64,000 bases of DNA, taken from NCBI RefSeq assembly GCF_029351045.1, contig NZ_JARKIN010000001.1:3708501-3772500 (forward strand), written 5' to 3'. The DNA comes from Streptomyces sp. WMMB303 (GTDB lineage: Bacteria; Actinomycetota; Actinomycetes; Streptomycetales; Streptomycetaceae). Shown one piece after another: positions 24,644 through 33,374 of the stretch (its first letter is position 1; each line of letters starts with the position of its first letter). The notes beneath the pieces were generated by a model. That model was not told the origin of the DNA, made no database searches, and saw nothing but the letters and a program-made list of their open reading frames with translations. The position numbers were made by a program, and so were the translations under genes.

Positions 24644-24684
24644 GGAGCGGGCCGGGGTGGGCACGTCCCTCCCCGGCCCGCTCC
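24644..24684 (+). terminator. Terminator hairpin after DUF2165 gene
   Basis: GGAGCGGGCCGGGG at 24644-24657 pairs perfectly with CCCCGGCCCGCTCC at 24671-24684 across a 13-base loop. The hairpin starts 14 bases after the stop codon. Confidence 0.75.
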
Positions 24685-25036
24685 GTTCCGCCCGTCGGCC
24701 GGGACGCCGCGGCCTCCGGGCGGTCGCCGCGGTCGGAAATCCGGCGCTCGCCGTGAACTTTCCGCGCGGAGCGGCCATCGAACTCCACGTGCAGAACACC
24801 GCAGCAGAGGGGCGGATGCGCTCCGCTCCCGTATCGCCACCCGCTCCGCCCGACACGTTCCGCTCCGCGCGGCCCGCCGGCAGGTCGCAGGCGCCACCGG
24901 CGCCGGCTCGGCTGCCGTGCTGCCGTCCCCGCGCCGCGGTCCGGTACCGGCACTGCGCTTCGCACGGTGCCTGCACACCACCCGCGGCAGGCTTCCGGCC
25001 CGCCGTCCCGACCCACCGCACCGGATATGAGGACCC
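24685..25036. other. Intergenic leader region with no gene seen
   Basis: About 350 bases between the terminator and the GT4 gene. It probably holds the promoter of the glycosyltransferase. I see no convincing coding region, repeat or structured RNA in it. Confidence 0.5.
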
Positions 25037-26290
25037 ATGCACATCTCGTTTCTGATCTTCAGCGCGTACGGGATGGGCGGGACGGTCCGCACCACCTTCA
25101 ACCTGGCGGACGCGCTCTCGGGGCAGCACGACGTGGAGGTCGTTTCCGTCTTCCGCTACCGGGACAAGCTGTTCTTCGAGCCGGGCGAGCGCGTACGGCT
25201 GAGCTCGCTGGTCGACATGCGCCGGAACCGGCCGACCTATGAGGGCGACGACCCCGAACACGCCCGGCCGGCGCGGGTCTTCCCCGCGGCCGACGGCCAG
25301 TACTCGCGGCACAGCGTGCTGACGGACCGCCGGATCGGCGCCTACCTCAGGAACACCGAGGCGGACGTCGTGATCGGCACCCGGCCCGGACTCAACGTGC
25401 ACGTGGCCCGGCAGACGCGGCGCGGCCCGGTGCGGCTGGGGCAGGAACACCTCACTCTCGCCACACACTCCGTGCGGCTCAAGCGCCTGCTGCGCCGCAC
25501 CTATCCCCGGCTGGACGCGGTCACCACGGTGACCGAAGCCGACGCGCGGGACTACCGCAGCACGCTGCGCCTTCCCGGAGTGCGCGTCGAAGGGCTCCCC
25601 AACAGCGTGCCCGAGCCGCAGATCAGTCCGACGGACGGCAGCGGCAAGTGGGTCGTGGCCGCGGGGCGGCTCGCTCCGGCCAAGCGCTACGACGTGCTGA
25701 TCCGCGCCTTCGCCGAGGTCGTGCGGGAACGCCCCGACTGGGGGCTGCGCATCTACGGCCACGGCCGGGAGCACGACAGGCTGCGCAACCTCATCGACGA
25801 ACTCGGCCTCTACAACCACGTCTTCCTGATGGGCTCGGCCAAACCGATCGAGGCCGAGTGGGTGAAGGGCGCGATCTGTGCCGTCACATCGAGCCTCGAA
25901 TCGTTCGGGATGACCATCGTCGAGGCGATGCGGTGTGGGCTTCCGGTCGTGGCCACCGACTGCCCGCACGGGCCCGGTGAGATCATCCGGCACGGCGAGG
26001 ACGGGCTTCTGGTGCCCACGGGTGATGTGAGTGCGATATCCGGTGCGCTGTTGCGGCTCATCAACGACGAGGGGCTGCGCGCGCGTATGGGGCGGGCCGC
26101 GCTCACCGCGTCGGCCCGGTTCGATCCGGCGCACCTGGCCGCCCGGTACGAGGACCTGCTGACCTCGCTGGTGAACCGCCGGTCGGGGACGCTGCACCGA
26201 GCCCGCGGCAGCCTGCTCGGCGGAGCGTACACGGCTCGGGAGGCAGCGCGCGCGGGGGCCGGGTACGCCCTCAGGGCTGCCCGGAAGTGA
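25037..26290 (+). CDS. Family 4 glycosyltransferase (GT-B)
   Basis: A 417-residue GT-B glycosyltransferase. The N-terminal Rossmann half opens with HISFLIFSAYGMGGTVRTTF, where the GG loop binds acceptor. The C-terminal half carries AAGRLAPAKRYDVLIRAF and the E-x7-E signature in ESFGMTIVEAMRCGLPVV near residue 297, typical of retaining GT4 enzymes. No signal or membrane helix is seen; the C-terminal 40 residues are basic and Ala/Gly-rich. The ATG at 25037 has GAGGA upstream. It stands alone, so whether it builds teichoic acid, exopolysaccharide or a glycolipid is open. Confidence 0.92.
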   Translation: MHISFLIFSAYGMGGTVRTTFNLADALSGQHDVEVVSVFRYRDKLFFEPGERVRLSSLVDMRRNRPTYEGDDPEHARPARVFPAADGQYSRHSVLTDRRIGAYLRNTEADVVIGTRPGLNVHVARQTRRGPVRLGQEHLTLATHSVRLKRLLRRTYPRLDAVTTVTEADARDYRSTLRLPGVRVEGLPNSVPEPQISPTDGSGKWVVAAGRLAPAKRYDVLIRAFAEVVRERPDWGLRIYGHGREHDRLRNLIDELGLYNHVFLMGSAKPIEAEWVKGAICAVTSSLESFGMTIVEAMRCGLPVVATDCPHGPGEIIRHGEDGLLVPTGDVSAISGALLRLINDEGLRARMGRAALTASARFDPAHLAARYEDLLTSLVNRRSGTLHRARGSLLGGAYTAREAARAGAGYALRAARK

Positions 26291-26293
26291 TCG

Positions 26294-26331
26294 GGCGGGC
26301 CCGGGGTCCCTCCCGGGGAACAGGGCCCGCC
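26294..26331. terminator. Terminator hairpin between convergent genes
   Basis: GGCGGGCCC at 26294-26302 pairs with GGGCCCGCC at 26323-26331, with a further small G/C stem inside the loop. It starts a few bases after the GT4 stop codon and precedes the convergent VOC gene. Confidence 0.6.
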
Positions 26332-26473
26332 GGGCAGCGCTCCGGGCTCCCCGCGGCTCCCCGGAAGGCGGAGCGGCGGTCCGAAGCGCAGGCCGCCGGT
26401 GTCCGCGGGCCCGCCGGGTTCTGTGGGCCGGCACGCGGGCCGCGGACCCGCGGGGAGACCGCCGGTCCGCGGT

Positions 26474-27133
26474 TCAGGACGCCTCGGAGGCGGCCGGCCC
26501 GGCGGTCTCCCAGAGGAATCCGTCCGGGTCGGAGAAGGAGTCCGCCGTGCCGCCGAGGACGATGCGGTGCGATCCGGAGCCGTCGTCGGGAACGCCGAGG
26601 TCCTTGGCGAGGCCGGGGCGCTTGTACAGCGCCAGCTTGACCGGGCTGGATTCGCCGGGGGCGAACTCGGCGTACTTGCCGCCGAAGCTCTTGGCCACGG
26701 TCAGTCCGCGGTCGGCGTAGAACTGCTTGGTGGCCTTCACGTCCCGGACGCCCAGGAGGAGGACCAGCTCGTCGATCTCGCGGGTGGCCGGGCCCGTGTC
26801 CTTCTTCGCGGGGGTCGCGACCTTCCAGATCGTCCCGTCCGGTGCCTGGACGACACCTCCGTAGCCCCACAGCGACTTCGCAGCGGGCTTGAGCACGGTG
26901 GCGCCGGCGTCCACGGCGGCGTCGAGGAAGCCGTCGACGGTGGCCGGACGGGAGACCGTGAGCGCCAGGGTGAAGCCGCGGAACCCGGTGGAGTGCGGCG
27001 CGGAGCGCCGCAGACGGATGCGCGATTCCACCCCGAAGGCGGTGTAGAAGAGGTGGGCGGAGTCGGGGTCGGCCACCTCCAGGGTGACGGAGGAGAGGGA
27101 GATGCCGGCTGTGGTGGAAGCGGTGGTTGCCAT
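26474..27133 (-). CDS. Two-domain VOC (glyoxalase-fold) protein
   Basis: A 219-residue protein made of two vicinal-oxygen-chelate modules (about 8-105 and 115-215). Each has the beta-alpha-beta-beta-beta pattern: LSSVTLEVADPDSAHLFYTA in the first and IDELVLLLGVRDVKATKQFY in the second, with APDGTIWKVA and DPDGFLWET ends. Such proteins bind metals or act as glyoxalases, dioxygenases or binding proteins. The ATG at 27133 is the last of a cluster (27142, 27139, 27133) and matches the family start best. No Shine-Dalgarno is seen, so the message may be leaderless. It lies 105 bases downstream of the HxlR gene on the same strand. Confidence 0.85.
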   Translation of the reverse strand: MATTASTTAGISLSSVTLEVADPDSAHLFYTAFGVESRIRLRRSAPHSTGFRGFTLALTVSRPATVDGFLDAAVDAGATVLKPAAKSLWGYGGVVQAPDGTIWKVATPAKKDTGPATREIDELVLLLGVRDVKATKQFYADRGLTVAKSFGGKYAEFAPGESSPVKLALYKRPGLAKDLGVPDDGSGSHRIVLGGTADSFSDPDGFLWETAGPAASEAS

Positions 27134-27238
27134 GAACATCACGCTAGGAGGAACCGCCCGACCGGGGCTTCTCGATTCCTGACCGCTTGGATCCCCGCTC
27201 CGGACCGCGCCCCGGCGGGAGGGAGTCCGGCGGGCCTC

Positions 27239-27622
27239 TCAGAGGTCGAAGCGGCGGCGCGCCTCCTCGATGTGCGTCAGATACCGGTGGGTCCAGCCGC
27301 ACATGGCGTCGACCGTGCCGCGCAGTGCCCGGCCCGGTTCGGTCAGGGTGTACTCGACCCGCGGCGGAACGGTCGGATATACCGTGCGGTCGACCAGGCC
27401 GTCCCGCTCCAGCCGGCGCAGGTTCTGGGTGAGCATCTTGTGGCTCACTCCCTCGACCTCCTTGCGCAGCTCGCTGAAGCGCAGGGTGCGCTCGCCGAGC
27501 GCCTCGACGATCAGGAGCGCCCACTTGTTGGCGATGTCGGAGAAGATCTCCCGCGCCAGGGAGTCGGCGCGCCTCAGGTCGGCATCCTCGGGCAGGCCCT
27601 CGAGCTCCTGCTTGGTCCCCAT
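27239..27622 (-). CDS. HxlR-family winged-helix regulator
   Basis: A 127-residue DNA-binding protein with the HxlR core: IANKWALLIVEALGERTLRF, SELRKEVEGVSHKMLTQNLR and DGLVDRTVYPTVPPRVEYTL. HxlR proteins often respond to electrophiles or quinones and control detoxification genes. Here the VOC gene downstream on the same strand is a plausible target. The ATG at 27622 is preceded by GGAGAGGA. About 270 bases upstream up to the LysR-domain gene hold no gene that I can support. Confidence 0.9.
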   Translation of the reverse strand: MGTKQELEGLPEDADLRRADSLAREIFSDIANKWALLIVEALGERTLRFSELRKEVEGVSHKMLTQNLRRLERDGLVDRTVYPTVPPRVEYTLTEPGRALRGTVDAMCGWTHRYLTHIEEARRRFDL

Positions 27623-27892
27623 CAGGTTCCTCTCCCCGCCGAAACGCACGTTCTTCCAGGTCCGCCGCCACTCTCCTACGGTCGGCCGGCCGGACACAAT
27701 CGCGGTGCGCGGTCGGGCACCCGGCGGCGCCCGGGAACCGGGGGCGGCGTCGGTTCCCGGAGGGCACCCGACACGGCAGGCCGGGCGCACGTCGCCGCGG
27801 ACCGGACCGCGGCCCCGCCTGCGCCGGGCCGAGGGCGGGTCACCGGTGGAGTTCTGCCGCCCGCAGGGTCGCCGCCCCGTACGACGAGCGGG

Positions 27893-28654
27893 TCAGGAGC
27901 GGCGGCGGGGCCTGCCGCGCCGGCTGCTGTCGGTCCGTCCGGCGCCGCTGCGGCCCTTCCCGCCGGTCTGCTTGCCGGGGGCGGGCTTGCGGCGGGTGGT
28001 GGACTGCTCCGCGCGCCGCTGCCCGGTCTGCGCTTCGGGCGCCTTGCGGCCCCGGGTGCTGTTGGGGGTGCGGCCGCGCACGATGCCGATGAAGTCCTCG
28101 ACCATGTCGGTGGTGCGCTCCTCCGGCCAGGAGAGCGCGACCTGCGAGACGGGCGCGTCCGTGACGGGCCGGTAGGTGAGGTCCCGGCGGTGGTGCAGCC
28201 GGGCGAGGGACTGGGGGACGATCAGGATTCCCACTCCGGCGGCCACCAGTTCGACAGCGTCGGCGGTGGTGGCCGGACGCTCCAGGGCGGGCTGCCCGGG
28301 CCGCTGCTCCCAGTCCAGGACCTCGTCCAGGGGGTGCAGCACGATCTCGTCGGCCAGTTCGGCGAGGGTCACCTCGTCCGCCGCGGTCACCAGGTGGTCC
28401 TTGGGGACGACGGCCACCGTCGTCTCGGTGTACAGCGGGATCGCGCTGAAGCGGGAGCGGTCGACGGGCAGCCGCACGAAACCCGCGTCCGCGGCGCCGT
28501 CCGCCAGCACGCCGGGGGCGTCCGCAGCGGTCGCGGAGACCAGATGCAGCGGGATGTCCGGCAGCCGCTCCCCCCAGATCCGCACCCATTTCGCGGGTGT
28601 CACGCCGGGGACGTAGGCGAGGCGGAACGACGATGGGGTCTCCGAGCCTGTCAC
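27893..28654 (-). CDS. LysR substrate-binding-domain protein lacking a DNA-binding domain
   Basis: A 253-residue protein whose residues 10-190 read as a LysR effector-binding domain (FRLAYVPGVTPAKWVRIW, GAADAGFVRLPV, AVVPKDHLV, VAAGVGILIVP), but no helix-turn-helix precedes it. The C-terminal 60 residues are extremely basic and disordered (TRGRKAPEA to the RRGRPRRRS end) and might contact nucleic acid. The GTG at 28654 lies seven bases after TAGCCT, which looks like a -10 box, suggesting a leaderless message. It is divergent from a DUF5997 gene across 58 bases; I know this pairing from other actinomycetes. Its role is unknown. Confidence 0.85.
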   Translation of the reverse strand: MTGSETPSSFRLAYVPGVTPAKWVRIWGERLPDIPLHLVSATAADAPGVLADGAADAGFVRLPVDRSRFSAIPLYTETTVAVVPKDHLVTAADEVTLAELADEIVLHPLDEVLDWEQRPGQPALERPATTADAVELVAAGVGILIVPQSLARLHHRRDLTYRPVTDAPVSQVALSWPEERTTDMVEDFIGIVRGRTPNSTRGRKAPEAQTGQRRAEQSTTRRKPAPGKQTGGKGRSGAGRTDSSRRGRPRRRS

Positions 28655-28712
28655 GTGGCCAGGCTACCGGGCGCGGTCGAGTGCGCCGCAGGTGATCGAT
28701 ACCCTGGACGGC
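28655..28712. promoter_or_regulatory. Compact divergent promoter for LysR-domain and DUF5997 genes
   Basis: Only 58 bases separate the two divergent start codons. On the minus strand TAGCCT lies just upstream of the GTG; on the plus strand GATACCCT lies about 11 bases before the ATG. Neither gene has a Shine-Dalgarno, so both may be leaderless with overlapping promoters. Confidence 0.4.
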
Positions 28713-29117
28713 ATGACGTCGCACAAGACCACCCAGACCATGAAGCCCGCGACCGCGGCGAAGAAGCTGGGTGTGTACCTCGAAGCCACCCCCGCCGAGT
28801 TCCAGGAGGGCGTGGTCTCGCGCGACGAGCTGAACGCCCTGCAGACCGAACCTCCCCAGTGGCTCCTGGACCTGCGCCGCGACGGCCCGCACCCGCGGCC
28901 CGTGGTCGCGGCGAAGCTGGGGGTGTCCATCTCCGGTCTCGCGCGGGGAGGCGTCACCGAGGCCCTCACCACCGAGCGGATCGAGGCGCTCAAGGCGGAG
29001 AACCCCGAGTGGCTGCAGAAGGAGCGCACCACTCAGGCCGAGGTCCGCAAGGAAGCGGCCCGGCTCAAGGCGAAGAAGGCCGAACGCGCCGCGGAGGCGG
29101 ACGCACCGCGCCGCTGA
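28713..29117 (+). CDS. DUF5997 family protein
   Basis: A 134-residue soluble protein of unknown function. It opens MTSHKTTQTMKPATAAKKLG and has the conserved GPHPRPVVAAKLGVSISGLA followed by RGGVTEALTT, which I recognise as DUF5997. The AAKLGVSISGLARGGVTEAL stretch could form a helix-turn-helix-like unit, but this is speculative. The C-terminal 35 residues form a charged helix rich in Lys, Glu and Ala. The ATG at 28713 is chosen over a GTG 21 bases upstream because it matches the family start. It is paired with the HTH-less LysR-domain gene, so the two may act together. Confidence 0.85.
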   Translation: MTSHKTTQTMKPATAAKKLGVYLEATPAEFQEGVVSRDELNALQTEPPQWLLDLRRDGPHPRPVVAAKLGVSISGLARGGVTEALTTERIEALKAENPEWLQKERTTQAEVRKEAARLKAKKAERAAEADAPRR

Positions 29118-29334
29118 CCGCGCCGGTACTCCGGGCACCACGGGTCGGTACTGCGAGGTTCCGACCCGCGCCCGGGTGCGCGCGGTCACCGCTGCTGCCC
29201 CACCGTGTCCCGCCGGGCCGGACGCCCCCCGCGCGGCGAAATCGTGCCTGTTCACAGGCCCGCCCCACCGGGCTCGCCTGTACACCCCGACCGGATCTAC
29301 GCTGGTATCAGCCGTTCTGGACGTAGGTGCGGAT

Positions 29335-30459
29335 ATGTCGGAAACAGTGACAACTGTCATCGTCGTCGTGGCACTGCTGGCAGCGATGGGCGTGCTGTCA
29401 GCGGTTCGCATCATCAAGCAGTACGAACGCGGTGTCGTGCTGCGTCTCGGCCGCCTGCACAAGGACATCCGCGGCCCCGGACTGACCTTGATCGTTCCCG
29501 TCGTCGACCGACTGCGCAAGGTGAGCATGCAGATCATCACCATGCCCGTCCCGGCGCAGGAGGGCATCACCCGCGACAACGTGACCGTGCGGGTGGACGC
29601 GGTCGTCTACTTCAAGGTCGTCAAGCCGGCTGACGCGGTCATCCGGGTCGAGGACTACCAGTTCGCCGTCTCCCAGATGGCCCAGACCTCGCTGCGGTCG
29701 ATCATCGGCAAGAGCGATCTGGACGATCTGCTCTCCAACCGGGAGAAACTCAACCAGGGCCTGGAGTTGATGATCGACAGCCCCGCGGTCGACTGGGGTG
29801 TGCAGATCGACCGGGTGGAGATCAAGGACGTGTCCCTGCCCGACACGATGAAACGGTCCATGGCACGCCAGGCCGAGGCCCACCGGGAGCGGCGGGCACG
29901 CATCATCAACGCGGACGCGGAACTCCAGGCGTCCAAGCGGCTGGCAGAGGCCGCACAGCAGATGTCCGGGCAGCCCTCGGCCCTGCAACTGCGGCTGCTC
30001 CAGACCATCACGGCGGTCGCCGCCGAGAAGAACTCCACGCTCGTGCTGCCGTTCCCCGTCGAGCTGCTGCGCTTCCTGGAGCGCGCACAGCCGGAGTCCG
30101 ACCAGGCAGCTCCGTCCGCCGCGGACACCGCAGCGGACGAGACACCGGTGCCGGTGGGTGGTGGACCGACGCGGGACGCGACCGCGGGAGAGAGGCGGAG
30201 CCGAGCGGACAGGGGCGTCGCGCCGACCTTCCGGTCCGCGGCCCGCGCTGCCCGCTCCGCAGTCGAGGACGAGGCCGACGCCCCGTTCACCGGCACACTG
30301 CCGCCGGACCCGGCAGCTCCCCTCCGGGATCCGGCCATGGTCCTGCCGGAACTGCAGGTGACCGGGTTGCCCACGGCCGAGTCGGCGCGTCCGGGCGGAA
30401 GGTCCGAGGAGACCGCACACACCGGGCACCGGCGCAGGCGCCCCGGCAACCGGACGTGA
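29335..30459 (+). CDS. SPFH/band-7 (slipin-like) membrane protein
   Basis: A 374-residue prohibitin-superfamily protein. One N-terminal membrane helix (about 5-25) is followed by the SPFH domain (IIKQYERGVVLRLGRLHKDI, GITRDNVTVRVDAVVYFKVV, VEIKDVSLPDTMKRSMARQA) to about residue 250. Such proteins form membrane-bound oligomers linked to protein quality control or membrane domains. The last 115 residues are polar, Pro/Ala/Arg-rich and disordered, longer than in typical slipins. No NfeD or FtsH gene is adjacent. The ATG at 29335 places the hydrophobic helix at the very N-terminus; earlier in-frame starts are unlikely. Confidence 0.9.
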   Translation: MSETVTTVIVVVALLAAMGVLSAVRIIKQYERGVVLRLGRLHKDIRGPGLTLIVPVVDRLRKVSMQIITMPVPAQEGITRDNVTVRVDAVVYFKVVKPADAVIRVEDYQFAVSQMAQTSLRSIIGKSDLDDLLSNREKLNQGLELMIDSPAVDWGVQIDRVEIKDVSLPDTMKRSMARQAEAHRERRARIINADAELQASKRLAEAAQQMSGQPSALQLRLLQTITAVAAEKNSTLVLPFPVELLRFLERAQPESDQAAPSAADTAADETPVPVGGGPTRDATAGERRSRADRGVAPTFRSAARAARSAVEDEADAPFTGTLPPDPAAPLRDPAMVLPELQVTGLPTAESARPGGRSEETAHTGHRRRRPGNRT

Positions 30460-30591
30460 GGGGAGCCGGGCCACCGGAACCGAGGGCCGCCCGGAGCCCC
30501 GCTCGCGCATTCTCACCGGTTTCTCACCGGCGGACGGAAGGCCACCGAGCGCATCCCTCGTAGCCTGGGAAGATGAGGAGGCGCATAGGCC

Positions 30592-31053
30592 ATGAGCAAC
30601 GGCGGCAGCCGGGCCGGGGAACCGGGCGGCGGTGACCCCGGCGACGGGCCCGACCCCCGGAACCGGGGCGGGCGGGGTGAAGCGGATCCCCGCGCCGACG
30701 TCTCACGTACGCGCGAGGAGCCCGAGCCGTCCGAGGGACCCGATCGGCACGAGGAGCCGGCGCCGGGGGAATCCGGGCCGTCGGAGGCGGTGGGCAGCAT
30801 CGAGCTCACCGACGAGGAGGCGGAGTCGGTCGAGTTCGGCGAGGCCTTCATCCGTGCGGCGGACGTGACCGAGCCGGCGGCCCGGACCCGAGAGCTGGCG
30901 GCCCGATGGGACCGGGAGGGGTATCCCGAGCGGGAACCGTGGCGCTCCGACGAACCGCCCGCGGGCTGGTTCTGGAGCCGGTCCCGGCGCGGTGGCCGCG
31001 GACGGCGGCGCGGACATCGCCGCTGGCCCTGGAAGCGCCGGCCGGAGGACTGA
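30592..31053 (+). CDS. Hypothetical charged, largely disordered protein
   Basis: A 153-residue protein with an AGGAGG ribosome binding site before its ATG. Residues 1-68 are Gly/Pro/Glu/Asp-rich and acidic. Residues 70-125 (SIELTDEEAESVEFGEAFIR and TRELAARWDREGYPEREPWR) look like a short helical domain. The last 25 residues are highly basic and Trp/Arg-rich. I do not recognise the family. It sits between the SPFH gene and DUF1697 on the same strand but with gaps that suggest its own promoter. Confidence 0.65.
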   Translation: MSNGGSRAGEPGGGDPGDGPDPRNRGGRGEADPRADVSRTREEPEPSEGPDRHEEPAPGESGPSEAVGSIELTDEEAESVEFGEAFIRAADVTEPAARTRELAARWDREGYPEREPWRSDEPPAGWFWSRSRRGGRGRRRGHRRWPWKRRPED

Positions 31054-31119
31054 GGCCGCCTGGTGCGGAGCCGGGCGGCAGCGGCCGCCCGGGACCGGCG
31101 GCCGCTATAGGGTGGGGGC

Positions 31120-31668
31120 GTGGGAACGATGTACGCCGCTCTCCTGCGGGGAATCAATGTGGGCGGCCACCGGAAAGTACCGATGGCCGAACTGCGGAAG
31201 CTGCTCGTCGGTCTGGGGCACGGTGCCGTGCGCACCCATCTCAACAGCGGCAACGCAGTCTTCAGCAGTGACGCGTCCGACGAGGACTCGCTCGCGGCGG
31301 AGTTGGCGGACGCGCTCGAACAGCGCTTCGGCTTCCCCGTCGCCTGCATGGTGCGCGGTGCGGACTATCTGCGGGACGTACGCGACGCGGGCCCCTTCCC
31401 CACCGACGGTGTCGGGGGCAAGGAGCTGCATGTCGTCTTCTGCTCCCGTCCCGTCCCCGCCGAACGGCTGGCCTCGCTCGACGCCGCGGCCTATCTCCCC
31501 GAGGAGGTCCGCAGGGGAGACCGGTCGCTGTACCTGTACACGCCCGGCGGTCTCGGCACCTCCCGCCTCTCCCCCGCCCTGCACCGCCCCGCCGTGCTCG
31601 GCGATATCGACGCGACGTCCCGCAACTGGAACACGGTGACGGCGCTCGTCGAGCTGACCAGCGGCTGA
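31120..31668 (+). CDS. DUF1697 family protein
   Basis: A 182-residue cytoplasmic protein. The opening MYAALLRGINVGGHRKVPMA and VRTHLNSGNAVFSS are the DUF1697 signature; the function is unknown. The GTG at 31120 is used; an ATG nine bases later is equally possible. TATAGGGT at 31106-31113 lies just upstream, so the message may be leaderless. It is convergent with the MOSC gene, and the 118-base gap between them holds no clear gene. Confidence 0.85.
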   Translation: MGTMYAALLRGINVGGHRKVPMAELRKLLVGLGHGAVRTHLNSGNAVFSSDASDEDSLAAELADALEQRFGFPVACMVRGADYLRDVRDAGPFPTDGVGGKELHVVFCSRPVPAERLASLDAAAYLPEEVRRGDRSLYLYTPGGLGTSRLSPALHRPAVLGDIDATSRNWNTVTALVELTSG

Positions 31669-31786
31669 CGTCCCCCCGGCCGGCGCGCGAACGAGGCCCG
31701 CCGGAGGGTTCCTGCTCGCCCGGTCACGGGCTGACGTGTACGGGCCGCGGCCCCTACGACCCCGGAGGAGGCGGCGGCCCGCCGGT

Positions 31787-32620
31787 TCAGACCTCGCCCG
31801 GCCCCCGGGCCGTGACCTCCACCTCGTCTCCGACCCGTATCCGGCCGGGGCGCAGCACCGCGTACTTCACTCCGAACGCCACCGGCCCCCCGGCGGCCCG
31901 CCGGTAGCCGGCCAGGGTGCGCAGCGGCTCCGGGCCGTCCCGCCGGCCGTTGTGCTGGTCGACCATGACGACGGCGCAGCGGGTCGCGGGCTTGGCGTAG
32001 CCGAGCTCAGCGTCGCCGACGGTGAGGCGGTGGGCGCGGTCCTCGGTGTGCGGCTCGCCCCAGCCGTCGATGATCAGATTGGCCCGGAAGCGGTCCTCCG
32101 GCACGGCCGGAGCGCCGTTCTGGGCGAGTTTCCTGCCGAGGAGGCCGAGCGTGGCACGGGACAGGACGTGCAGCGCGCAGCTGTCGGCGTAGCCGGAGGT
32201 GCCGGGGGTGCGGCCGTCGGTGACCCTGGCGTGCTCGGGCGGCACCCGGACCAGCCGGCTCGGGGCGCGCAGGGCCTCGGACAGCCACTGGGCGGCGTCG
32301 TCTCCCTGGTCGATGCCGTGGAAGGGCTGCCCGAACAGGTCCACCGGGCGGCGGGGGCCGGTGGTGTCGACGGGGATACCGAGGGGCGGCAGGCCGTCGG
32401 CCCGCAGGGTGAGCAGTTCGCCGCCGGGACTGACGGCGGGTCGTACGAGAGCCAGGCGGGGGTGGCGGCGCTGGGTCCGGAAGACTCCGTCCCTGCTGGT
32501 CACCATGAAGCTGCGGTCGTGCGCGAGCCCGGCCGGGGTCAGTTCGGCCTCGTCGGGATGCGTGGCCGCGGCGCCCTTGACGGGGAAGTAGGACAGCGAG
32601 GCCACGTGCGGCGTGCTCAT
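31787..32620 (-). CDS. MOSC-domain protein (molybdenum cofactor sulfurase C-terminal type)
   Basis: A 277-residue protein with the N-terminal MOSC beta-barrel (VASLSYFPVKGAAATHPDEA, LAHDRSFMVTSRDGVFRTQR) and the MOSC domain (RFRANLIIDGWGEPHTEDRA, ATRCAVVMVDQHNGRRDGPE, FGVKYAVLRPGRIRVGDEVE). The Cys in TRCAVV is the conserved residue thought to carry sulfur. Related proteins include YcbX and mARC, which use molybdenum cofactor to reduce N-hydroxylated compounds. The ATG at 32620 is chosen from family similarity; the frame is open far upstream. It lies downstream of a TetR gene on the same strand, separated by a G/C homopolymer. Confidence 0.88.
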   Translation of the reverse strand: MSTPHVASLSYFPVKGAAATHPDEAELTPAGLAHDRSFMVTSRDGVFRTQRRHPRLALVRPAVSPGGELLTLRADGLPPLGIPVDTTGPRRPVDLFGQPFHGIDQGDDAAQWLSEALRAPSRLVRVPPEHARVTDGRTPGTSGYADSCALHVLSRATLGLLGRKLAQNGAPAVPEDRFRANLIIDGWGEPHTEDRAHRLTVGDAELGYAKPATRCAVVMVDQHNGRRDGPEPLRTLAGYRRAAGGPVAFGVKYAVLRPGRIRVGDEVEVTARGPGEV

Positions 32621-32711
32621 GATTCCGGGTGGTCCCTTCCGGGAGTCGGGCGGGTCGGCTTCGGTCCTGCGGCGTCCGGCGGTGGCCGCGCCGTCGGTTG
32701 ACGCCTGCCGC

Positions 32712-32725
32712 GGGGGGGGGGGGGG
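32712..32725. repeat. 14-base poly-G (poly-C on coding strand) tract
   Basis: An uninterrupted run of 14 G residues on the plus strand lies one base beyond the TetR stop codon, in the spacer before the MOSC gene. Tracts of this length are prone to slippage and to sequencing error. Because it is outside both reading frames it could change only transcription, RNA structure or spacing. Confidence 0.8.
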
Positions 32726-32726
32726 T

Positions 32727-33326
32727 TCAGCGCGGCGCCTCCTGCTCGGCACCGGCGACGACCGCGGTGACGACCCTGCGGACGTCTTCGGTCTCGGGCG
32801 GGGTTCCCCGCCGGTCGGCGAACAGCATGTGGGCGGCTCCGACGAGGGTGGGAGCCAGCGTGGCGATGTCGGCGTCCGCGCGGAGGCGGCCGAGTTCGCG
32901 CTCGGCGGCGAGGTAGCCGGCCAGCGCGGTGGCCGCGTCGGCCAGGATCGGCAGGCCCGTCGGTCTGGCCTCGCGCAGTCGCGCGCGCAGACCGTCCCGC
33001 GAGGTGACGAGGCCCACGACGGCCACCGCGACCGGATCGAGGACCTCCAGCAGCTCCCGGGTGAGATTCCCGGCGACAGTGCCCGTTCCGGCGGACGCGC
33101 GCAGGGAAGCGGCCCGGTCCTCGACACGGGCGACGCGCCCCAGCACGAGTTCGGCGAGGAAGGCGTCGAAATCGGCGAAGTGCCGGTGCAGGACGCCCTT
33201 GGCGCACTCCGCCTCGGTGGTGACCGCGCGGCTGGTGAGCGCGCTCGGTCCGTCCCGGAGCAGGACACGCTCGGCGGCGTCGAGCAGTTGGCCGCGTACG
33301 TCGCGGAAGGCGACTCCGGTGGGCAC
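32727..33326 (-). CDS. TetR-family transcriptional regulator
   Basis: A 199-residue repressor. The N-terminal helix-turn-helix (about 8-55) reads LLDAAERVLLRDGPSALTSR and KGVLHRHFADFDAFLAEL; the rest is an all-helical ligand-binding domain. The GTG at 33326 has AGGAG eight bases upstream. It is divergent from a methyltransferase gene, and the gap carries two tandem 16-base palindromes that are likely its operators. The MOSC gene follows on the same strand and may be co-transcribed. The ligand is unknown. Confidence 0.9.
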   Translation of the reverse strand: MPTGVAFRDVRGQLLDAAERVLLRDGPSALTSRAVTTEAECAKGVLHRHFADFDAFLAELVLGRVARVEDRAASLRASAGTGTVAGNLTRELLEVLDPVAVAVVGLVTSRDGLRARLREARPTGLPILADAATALAGYLAAERELGRLRADADIATLAPTLVGAAHMLFADRRGTPPETEDVRRVVTAVVAGAEQEAPR

Positions 33327-33374
33327 CGTACGTCTCCTCGGCTTCCTGGTCCGCCGACCCGCCGGGATTGACGA

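Noticed and set aside
30592..31053. Nucleic-acid-binding function for the small charged protein, based on its Arg/Trp-rich tail
   Set aside because: Charge alone is not evidence of function in such GC-rich genes; it is left as hypothetical.
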